Shown here: positions 59,030 to 64,000 of the stretch, piece after piece
Position numbering within the stretch: position 1 is the first letter of the stretch
Layout: every line of letters begins with the position of its first letter
Assembly (NCBI GenBank): GCA_903825765.1
Contig: CAIKBU010000081.1
Location: 32,301 to 96,300, forward strand
Reading direction: 5' to 3'
Source of the DNA: an uncultured Actinomycetes bacterium
Lineage (GTDB): Bacteria > Actinomycetota > Acidimicrobiia > Acidimicrobiales > RAAP-2
Length of the DNA: 64,000 nt
Translations under genes and position numbers: made by a program
The notes under the pieces: generated by a model
What the model saw: the letters and a program-made list of their open reading frames with translations, nothing else
Told to the model about the DNA's origin: nothing
Database searches by the model: none

Positions 59030-59964
59030 AACGCGGGAGTGCCCTCGACCGAGGACACGAAATCGCGCAGGTGTCGAGCAACGTCATCGAGCGTGGTCAG
59101 CGCATCGGGCACGAACGAACCTTGGCGCATGAAACCATGCAACATGCCCTCCGCCTCGAGAATCTCGACGTTGACACCAAAATGCTCCAAGAGCCCGGCG
59201 TAGGCCAGTCCTTCGTCACGGAGGGGATCGCACTCGGCAACCACCACGATGGCCGCGGGCGCACCGGTGGTATCGCTGTAGAGGAGCGGACTAATGCGTG
59301 GGTCCGTGTGATCGTGGTCGCCAACGTACCCGCGGTAATCGGCACGGAGATGCTCCATTTCGAGGAGGTAGCCCGAGGCAAATTGGTGCGACGAGTTCGT
59401 CACGACTTCGGGTCCGAAGGTCGGGTAGACCAGTACCTGCGCGACGATGGGGAGGTTCTCATCTCGTAACTCGACCGCCGCGACCGCCGCCAAGCAGGCC
59501 CCCGCCGAATCGCCCATGAGCACGAGAGGCACGCCCGGTGCGTCGAAGTGATCGCCGTGGTCGGCGACGTAGCGGGTTACCGCAATCGCATCATTCAAGC
59601 CGGCGGGAAAGGGGTGTTCTGGCGCCAGCGCGTACTCGACGGCGAGAAATCGCATGCCGGTAGCGCGGCTGAGGCGGCGACAGAGGGCGTCGTGCGTATC
59701 GAGATCACCAATGACGAACGAACCGCCGTGAAAATAGAGCACAATGGCCTGGTGCGTTTCGGTTGGCGGAACGAAGAGTCTCGTGGCCACGGTGCGGTCG
59801 GAGAGCACGATGGCAATGTCGCGTACCTCCGCCATCTCGGGTCGATCGCCTTCAATGGCCTGGGCTTGTGCTCGGTAGGCGCGGCGGCGACTGTCGTAGG
59901 TTGTGTCGTCGGGGTGCACTGGTGTTGGCTGTGCGGCGACGTACTCGGTGCAATCAGGGTGCAT
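59026..59964 (-). CDS. Hormone-sensitive-lipase family alpha/beta hydrolase
   Basis: The 312-residue protein has the HSL oxyanion motif YFHGGSFVIGD (about 75-85), the nucleophile GDSAGACLA (Ser about 151), the Asp in AECDPLRDEG and His in MLHGFMR. These are family IV esterases acting on short acyl esters or amides. An AAAGGAGGGG Shine-Dalgarno precedes the ATG. It is coupled to the CoA transferase gene. Confidence 0.92.
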   Translation of the reverse strand: MHPDCTEYVAAQPTPVHPDDTTYDSRRRAYRAQAQAIEGDRPEMAEVRDIAIVLSDRTVATRLFVPPTETHQAIVLYFHGGSFVIGDLDTHDALCRRLSRATGMRFLAVEYALAPEHPFPAGLNDAIAVTRYVADHGDHFDAPGVPLVLMGDSAGACLAAVAAVELRDENLPIVAQVLVYPTFGPEVVTNSSHQFASGYLLEMEHLRADYRGYVGDHDHTDPRISPLLYSDTTGAPAAIVVVAECDPLRDEGLAYAGLLEHFGVNVEILEAEGMLHGFMRQGSFVPDALTTLDDVARHLRDFVSSVEGTPAL

Positions 59965-60009
59965 GCCCCTCCTTTGATGACACCGTTGCCGGTGTCGCTG
60001 GTGGTGATG

Positions 60010-60774
60010 CTAGAGCACTTTTGAAAGAAAATCCCGCAATCGCTGCGATTGGGGGCGAACCAAAACCTCGCGAGGATCGCCCGACTCTTCAATGATGCCC
60101 GCGTCAAGGAAGTACACGGAGTCGGCTACTTCACGAGCGAAGCCCATTTCGTGCGTGACGACGACCATCGTCATGCCACTACGGGCCAAATCTTTCATGA
60201 CGTCGAGTACCTCGCCGACCAACTCGGGGTCGAGGGCGGAAGTCGGTTCGTCAAAGAGCATGAGTTTGGGTTCCATCGCGAGGGCCCGAGCAATGGCAAC
60301 TCGCTGTTGTTGGCCGCCACTGAGTTGGCTCGGGTAGTGCGATTCCTTCGCGTCGAGACCAACGCGGGTGAGTAATTCTCGTGCTTTCTTGTCGGCGGCA
60401 CTCGGTGCAATTCCCTTGACGCGTACTTGACCAATGGTGATGTTCTCGAGCACCGTCAGATGCGGAAAGAGATTGAACCGCTGAAAGACCATGCCAATGG
60501 CGGCGCGGTCGTCGCAGAGTTCGCGTTCGGAACGCTCGTAGAGCTTGCCATTGCGTAGTTGGTAGCCAATGAGTTCGCCGTCGACGCGCAAGATGCCCGC
60601 GTCGTGTTTTTCCAGCTGATTGATGCAGCGCAGCAGGGTTGATTTTCCCGAACCCGACGGTCCAATTAAGCACGTGACCTCGCCACTGGCGACGGTGAGG
60701 TCAACGCCCTTGAGCACGTCATTGGCACCGTAGGACTTACGAAGTGCCTTAATGTCCACCATCAACTGCGTCAT
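60010..60774 (-). CDS. Polar amino-acid ABC transporter, ATP-binding protein
   Basis: The 254-residue protein is a GlnQ-type ATPase: Walker [16 protein letters not shown], the Q-loop [17 protein letters not shown], signature [15 protein letters not shown], Walker [15 protein letters not shown] and the H-loop [12 protein letters not shown]. The ATG overlaps the permease stop (ATGA). It completes the importer encoded with the next two genes. Confidence 0.96.
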   Translation of the reverse strand: MTQLMVDIKALRKSYGANDVLKGVDLTVASGEVTCLIGPSGSGKSTLLRCINQLEKHDAGILRVDGELIGYQLRNGKLYERSERELCDDRAAIGMVFQRFNLFPHLTVLENITIGQVRVKGIAPSAADKKARELLTRVGLDAKESHYPSQLSGGQQQRVAIARALAMEPKLMLFDEPTSALDPELVGEVLDVMKDLARSGMTMVVVTHEMGFAREVADSVYFLDAGIIEESGDPREVLVRPQSQRLRDFLSKVL

Positions 60775-61766
60775 CGCGCCACCGCCCGACGGCCACCAAA
60801 AGAGCGAGCCAGGTCACTGCGCAGACGCTGCACCGGCGTTGGCGGCAACGTGCGCAGGGCGCCCTTGGCGAAGTGACGTTCAACGTAGAACTGACCGATT
60901 GACAAAACGGTGGTCACCGCCAAGTACCACAGTGAAGCCACGATCAACATGGGCACGACCTGGTACGTGCGAGCGGCAATATTCTCGGTCTGATAGAGCA
61001 GTTCGGGCAGACCGATGGCGACGGCGATCGACGTTGTTTTGAGCATGGAAATCACTTCGTTGCCCGAGGGGGGAATGATGACCCGCATGGCCTGGGGCAC
61101 AATGATGTGGCGCAGCGACTGCATACGTGTCATGCCGATTGCCTTGGCGGCCTCGAGCTGCCCCTCGTCGACGGATAACAGACCACCTCGGGCAATCTCA
61201 GCGAAGTAGGCCGCTTCGTTCAAACCAAAGCCGATGACGGCGGCGCGCAGTACGGTGAAAATGGCGTTTGATCCGACCGTCGCGATGGTGAACGCGTGGG
61301 TAAAGGGTATGCCGAGCGAGAACGACTGGTAGAGCACGGCGATGTTGAACCAGAACAGCAACTGGACATAGACCGGTGTGCCGCGAAAAAACCAGGTGTA
61401 GAGCCAGGCGATACTCGAAAGCAATCGGTTTGACGACATCCGCATGATGGCGATTAGCAATCCGAGGACAAAACCAATCACCATGGCCATCACGGTGACG
61501 AACAGGGTCATCTCAACACCCTGAATCACCAGGGGGTCACCGAGATAGTGAAGGACTTCCGTCCAACCAAAGCGCCACACCATTTCGGGCCCACACACCC
61601 GGTGGCCCGCAAGACCGTGACACACGGTCTGCCCCGAAGGAATCTTCGAGAACAGGGTGTGGACGAACATCGCCACCACCACCGTCGCTACGCCCGACGC
61701 CACCCACCGAAGTGGGTGGCGCAGGGGAACGACGATAGGGTCCGTGGAGCTAGTCACCTCAGGCAT
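60771..61766 (-). CDS. Polar amino-acid ABC transporter, permease
   Basis: The 331-residue protein has a HisM/GlnP-type membrane domain: [36 protein letters not shown], and the ATPase-contact loop [21 protein letters not shown]. An additional N-terminal segment with one membrane helix precedes the core. The start at 61766 (MPEVTSS) is 19 bp after the binding-protein stop. Confidence 0.93.
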   Translation of the reverse strand: MPEVTSSTDPIVVPLRHPLRWVASGVATVVVAMFVHTLFSKIPSGQTVCHGLAGHRVCGPEMVWRFGWTEVLHYLGDPLVIQGVEMTLFVTVMAMVIGFVLGLLIAIMRMSSNRLLSSIAWLYTWFFRGTPVYVQLLFWFNIAVLYQSFSLGIPFTHAFTIATVGSNAIFTVLRAAVIGFGLNEAAYFAEIARGGLLSVDEGQLEAAKAIGMTRMQSLRHIIVPQAMRVIIPPSGNEVISMLKTTSIAVAIGLPELLYQTENIAARTYQVVPMLIVASLWYLAVTTVLSIGQFYVERHFAKGALRTLPPTPVQRLRSDLARSFGGRRAVAR

Positions 61767-61785
61767 CGAACGCTCGTGGCGTCGA

Positions 61786-62673
61786 TCAGGACGTTGCGCC
61801 GTTGAGCACCATCTGCGATGCGGTAAGTGCACCACTGGTCACGCCGTAGCTGGAAAGAATCGAATTGTAGGTGCCGTTGGCGACCAACGTCTTCATGGCC
61901 GCCTGGATGGCCTTGGCCAACGCGAGACCATCGGCCGTTTTCGCCACGGCGATCCCGTACGGCGCCACGGCAACTGGCTTCCCGACGTACTTGAAGAGAC
62001 CCTTGCTCTGCGAGGCAATGTAGCCAGCAATCTGCGAGTCGGCGAATCCGAAGGCGTCGTGACCCGACGCAACCGCAGTGTTGGCTTCGGTCTGGGTGGG
62101 GTAACTGTCAACGGTGACCTTTTTGCCGTTCGTGCACTTGATGGCGCCGGCGTCATTCTGCTCGACGGTGCCCGTTTCAACGGCAACCGAGGTGCCACAG
62201 AAGCTCTGCACGCTCGTGAAGGCCGCGGTCGAGGTCGCCTTGGCGTAGACGCCCTCACCGGCCTTGAAGTAGTCAACGAAGTTGACCTGCTTTTCACGGG
62301 CCTTGGTGTCGGTGAAGGACGAGTTGCCCACCTGATACTTCTTCGACTGGACACCAACGATGATGTTGTCGAAGGTCACGTTGTTCTCGACGATCTTGAC
62401 ACCCAGGGTCGTAGCGACGGCCTTCATCAGGTCAACGTCAAATCCGACCATCGTGTTGCCCTTCATCGACTCATCCGGTGCGTAGGTGGCGTCGGTGGCC
62501 ACCTGCCAGGTGACGTTCTTGAGGGCGGCGGGCACGAGTGCGGCATCCTTCGCGTTAAGCGAGGCCATGTGCATCGACATCGAGCCGGCACTCGCAGAAA
62601 CTGCGGAGACGAGTACGAGCGCGGCAGCGCCAACGGTGGCACCGATGCTGCGAACAATAGAAGTACGAATCAT
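61786..62673 (-). CDS. Polar amino-acid ABC transporter, substrate-binding protein
   Basis: The 295-residue protein has a signal peptide (TVGAAALVLVSAVSASA, cleavage after about residue 29) and a bacterial SBP-3 domain. Characteristic segments are TDATYAPDES, MVGFDVDLMKAVA, VGNSSFTDTKAREKQVNFVD and AVETGTVEQND. The start at 62673 follows a GGGGGAG Shine-Dalgarno; the longer frame would run back through the tRNA gene. Which amino acid it binds cannot be read from sequence. Confidence 0.93.
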   Translation of the reverse strand: MIRTSIVRSIGATVGAAALVLVSAVSASAGSMSMHMASLNAKDAALVPAALKNVTWQVATDATYAPDESMKGNTMVGFDVDLMKAVATTLGVKIVENNVTFDNIIVGVQSKKYQVGNSSFTDTKAREKQVNFVDYFKAGEGVYAKATSTAAFTSVQSFCGTSVAVETGTVEQNDAGAIKCTNGKKVTVDSYPTQTEANTAVASGHDAFGFADSQIAGYIASQSKGLFKYVGKPVAVAPYGIAVAKTADGLALAKAIQAAMKTLVANGTYNSILSSYGVTSGALTASQMVLNGATS

Positions 62674-62780
62674 GGAAGATCTCCCCCAACTAGATACTGC
62701 GTGTTGAGAGTCAATCGTAGTGCGAAGTTGCCACCGCTGGGCTAACCCGCGTCGATCGTTCCGCCGAGTGCGGTTCACCA

Positions 62781-62820
62781 GAAAAACGAAGAACCCCGAT
62801 TCTGTGAACAGAATCGGGGT
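62781..62820 (-). terminator. Intrinsic terminator of the tRNA-Gly gene
   Basis: A perfect 12-bp stem (62793-62804 with 62809-62820, loop of 4) is followed on the minus strand by a T-rich tract TTCTTCGTTTTTC (62792-62780). It lies 10 bp after the tRNA 3' end. Confidence 0.9.
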
Positions 62821-62830
62821 CCTCGCTTGG

Positions 62831-62903
62831 AGCGGACGACCGGGCTCGAACCGGCGACCTCGACCTTGGCAAGGTCGCGCTCTACCAACTGAGCTACGTC
62901 CGC
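62831..62903 (-). tRNA. tRNA-Gly (anticodon GCC)
   Basis: The 73-nt sequence folds as a cloverleaf. The acceptor stem is GCGGACG/CGTCCGC, the D arm GCTCAGTTGGTAGAGC, the anticodon stem CGACC/GGTCG with loop TTGCCAA, and the T arm contains GGTTCGAGCC. The anticodon is GCC, which reads GGC and GGU. No CCA is encoded; the discriminator base is T. Confidence 0.97.
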
Positions 62904-62914
62904 GAGGAATCTCC

Positions 62915-62943
62915 ACTATAGCCGATGAACTGGCGGGCGACAA
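62915..62943 (-). promoter_or_regulatory. Promoter of tRNA-Gly
   Basis: TTGTCG (62943-62938), a 17-nt spacer and TATAGT (62920-62915) precede the tRNA by about 11 nt, giving a very short 5' leader for RNase P. Confidence 0.8.
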
Positions 62944-62948
62944 CCGCC

Positions 62949-63383
62949 CTAGCGGCCCGATGAGCCAAATCCACCAGCACCTCTCGACGATGCGGGGAGC
63001 GTTGCGGTCTCTTCAAAACTGAGGGGTGGGACAGCCATAATGACCAACTGGGCAATTCGGTCGCCGGGCCTCACGACGTAGTCGTGCTCGAGGTCGTGGT
63101 TAACGAGCACCACCTTGACCTCTCCTCGATACCCGGCGTCAATCAGCCCCGGGGCGTTAAGGCACGTCACCCCCGAGCGAGCCGCCAAGCCCGAACGAGG
63201 CAACACGAAGCCACCGTGCCCCTCGGGGATCGCAATGGCGAAACCGGTCGGTACCATCGCCCGCCCACCACCTTTGGCCAGGAGCACCTCTTCGACGGCG
63301 ACGAGGTCGCACCCCGCGTCACCTTCGTGCGCAACGGTGGGTAACACGGCGTTGGGATGGAGTCGCTGAACAGATATCTGCAT
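62949..63383 (-). CDS. dut: dUTP diphosphatase
   Basis: The 144-residue trimeric dUTPase has the five conserved motifs: DAGCDLVA (about 22-29), PRSGLAARSGV (about 62-72), NAPGLIDAGYRGEV (about 76-89), RPGDRIAQLV, and the C-terminal GAGGFGSSGR loop that closes the site. It hydrolyses dUTP to dUMP. It diverges from orn; the ATG lies 6 nt from TAGCCT. Confidence 0.96.
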   Translation of the reverse strand: MQISVQRLHPNAVLPTVAHEGDAGCDLVAVEEVLLAKGGGRAMVPTGFAIAIPEGHGGFVLPRSGLAARSGVTCLNAPGLIDAGYRGEVKVVLVNHDLEHDYVVRPGDRIAQLVIMAVPPLSFEETATLPASSRGAGGFGSSGR

Positions 63384-63389
63384 GAGGCG

Positions 63390-63395
63390 AGGCTA
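63390..63395 (-). promoter_or_regulatory. Leaderless -10 element of dut
   Basis: TAGCCT is followed by 6 nt and the ATG at 63383. Confidence 0.55.
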
Positions 63396-63414
63396 CCGCC
63401 GTGTCGCAACGTCG

Positions 63415-63420
63415 TAGGCT
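63415..63420 (+). promoter_or_regulatory. Leaderless -10 element of orn
   Basis: TAGGCT is followed by 6 nt and the ATG at 63427. Dut and orn are only 43 bp apart, so their promoters face away from each other and overlap. Confidence 0.55.
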
Positions 63421-63426
63421 GACTGC

Positions 63427-63975
63427 ATGCTTGCTTGGATGGATTTGGAAATGACGGGACTCGAACCCGGTCGACACGTCATCGTCGAAATTGCGACACT
63501 ACTCACTGACGATCACCTCAACGTCATCGCCGAGGGGCCAGATTTGGTCATTCACGCGACGCCCGAAGAGCTCGCTGAAATGGGTGATTTTGTCACGGCG
63601 ATGCACACCACTTCCGGGCTCCTCCCACAAATCACAGCCTCAACAATCACCGTCGCCGAGGCGCAGGCCCAAACGTTGGCCTTTCTCCGCGAACACATCA
63701 GCGAACCTCGCTCCGTGCCGCTCTGTGGCAACTCGATTGGCACCGACCGTCGATTCCTTCAGGAATACATGCCCGATCTCGAAGCGTTCTTTCACTACCG
63801 CAACGTTGATGTGTCGACCATCAAAGAGCTCGCCAAGCGCTGGCACCCCGACGTGCTGGGTGCGCGGCCCGAAAAGGCCACTGCCCACCGAGCCCTCGAC
63901 GATATTCGTGAATCAATCGCCGAACTCGTGCACTACCGCGACGCCCTTTTCATCCCCGTTCAAACCCAGCAATAA
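63427..63975 (+). CDS. orn: Oligoribonuclease
   Basis: Orn degrades 2-5 nt RNA, including pGpG. The 182-residue protein has the DEDDh motifs: WMDLEMTGLEPGR (Asp6, Glu8), CGNSIGTDRRFL (Asp), and the final TAHRALDDIRESI with His and Asp. The family is usual in actinobacteria. Confidence 0.96.
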   Translation: MLAWMDLEMTGLEPGRHVIVEIATLLTDDHLNVIAEGPDLVIHATPEELAEMGDFVTAMHTTSGLLPQITASTITVAEAQAQTLAFLREHISEPRSVPLCGNSIGTDRRFLQEYMPDLEAFFHYRNVDVSTIKELAKRWHPDVLGARPEKATAHRALDDIRESIAELVHYRDALFIPVQTQQ

Positions 63976-63982
63976 CGAAGGC

Positions 63983-64000
63983 GGCCACCGAACCGTGGCC
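63983..64000 (+). terminator. Hairpin after orn, cut by the window edge
   Basis: GGCCAC and GTGGCC (63983-63988 with 63995-64000) can pair around a 6-nt loop 7 bp after the orn stop. A T tract, if any, lies beyond the window. Confidence 0.45.

Noticed and set aside
61657-62745. 362-aa plus-strand frame opposite the amino-acid binding-protein gene
   Set aside because: It is antisense to a gene with clear SBP-3 motifs; its Gly/Val/Arg-rich sequence is a high-GC artefact.

Overview
The window comes from a high-GC bacterial chromosome with very tight gene packing. The gene set points to an actinobacterium: the bacterial proteasome activator Bpa, a DUF3040 protein, a Wag31-like DivIVA, SepF, a division cluster without ftsA, and a SigB-like sigma factor. 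Within that phylum the order Acidimicrobiales/Acidimicrobiia is my best guess, by gene content only. I see no phage, insertion sequence, CRISPR array or rRNA. No gap without a gene exceeds 300 bases.

Layout. 1-5215: shikimate operon aroC-aroK-aroB-aroQ followed by efp, nusB and a truncated membrane protein gene. 5252-9726: an NfuA-like Fe-S carrier, several small conserved genes, tyrS and ccdA. 9720-15017: menaquinone genes menD, menH, menA, menB, menE. 15024-21036: a sugar ABC transporter with its LacI-family regulator, a PfkB kinase and a Gfo/Idh/MocA oxidoreductase. 21100-30137: a YyaL-like thioredoxin-domain protein, two unknown proteins, dnaE, bpa, an Rrf2 regulator and a sigma factor. 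30134-48066: the division and cell-wall (dcw) cluster on the minus strand, running mraZ-rsmH-ftsL-ftsI-murE-mraY-ftsW-murG-murC-murB-ftsQ-ftsZ-yggS-sepF-yggT-divIVA, then a long DksA/TraR protein, lspA and rluD. 48223-50889: a five-gene operon (DUF3040, ROK kinase, small protein, HNH, lipoate-ligase-like) closed by a clear terminator. 50963-57870: MFS exporter, NhaA, Fur, a drug-type ABC pair and a fused acetyl-CoA carboxylase carboxyltransferase. 57857-64000: CoA transferase, esterase, polar amino-acid ABC transporter, tRNA-Gly(GCC), dut and orn.

The most informative signals lie between genes. First, about seventeen genes begin 6-7 nt after a TANNNT hexamer and lack a Shine-Dalgarno, so leaderless transcription looks like the default at the head of transcription units here, and the rule fixes several starts. 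Second, the sugar locus carries near-identical palindromic operators in both of its control regions, beside good sigma-70-type promoters. Third, the dcw cluster has no murF or murD, and the junctions where they normally sit are closed to 7 bp or a 1-bp overlap. Fourth, the DksA-family protein downstream of divIVA has a roughly 300-residue Lys/Ala-rich histone-like tail.
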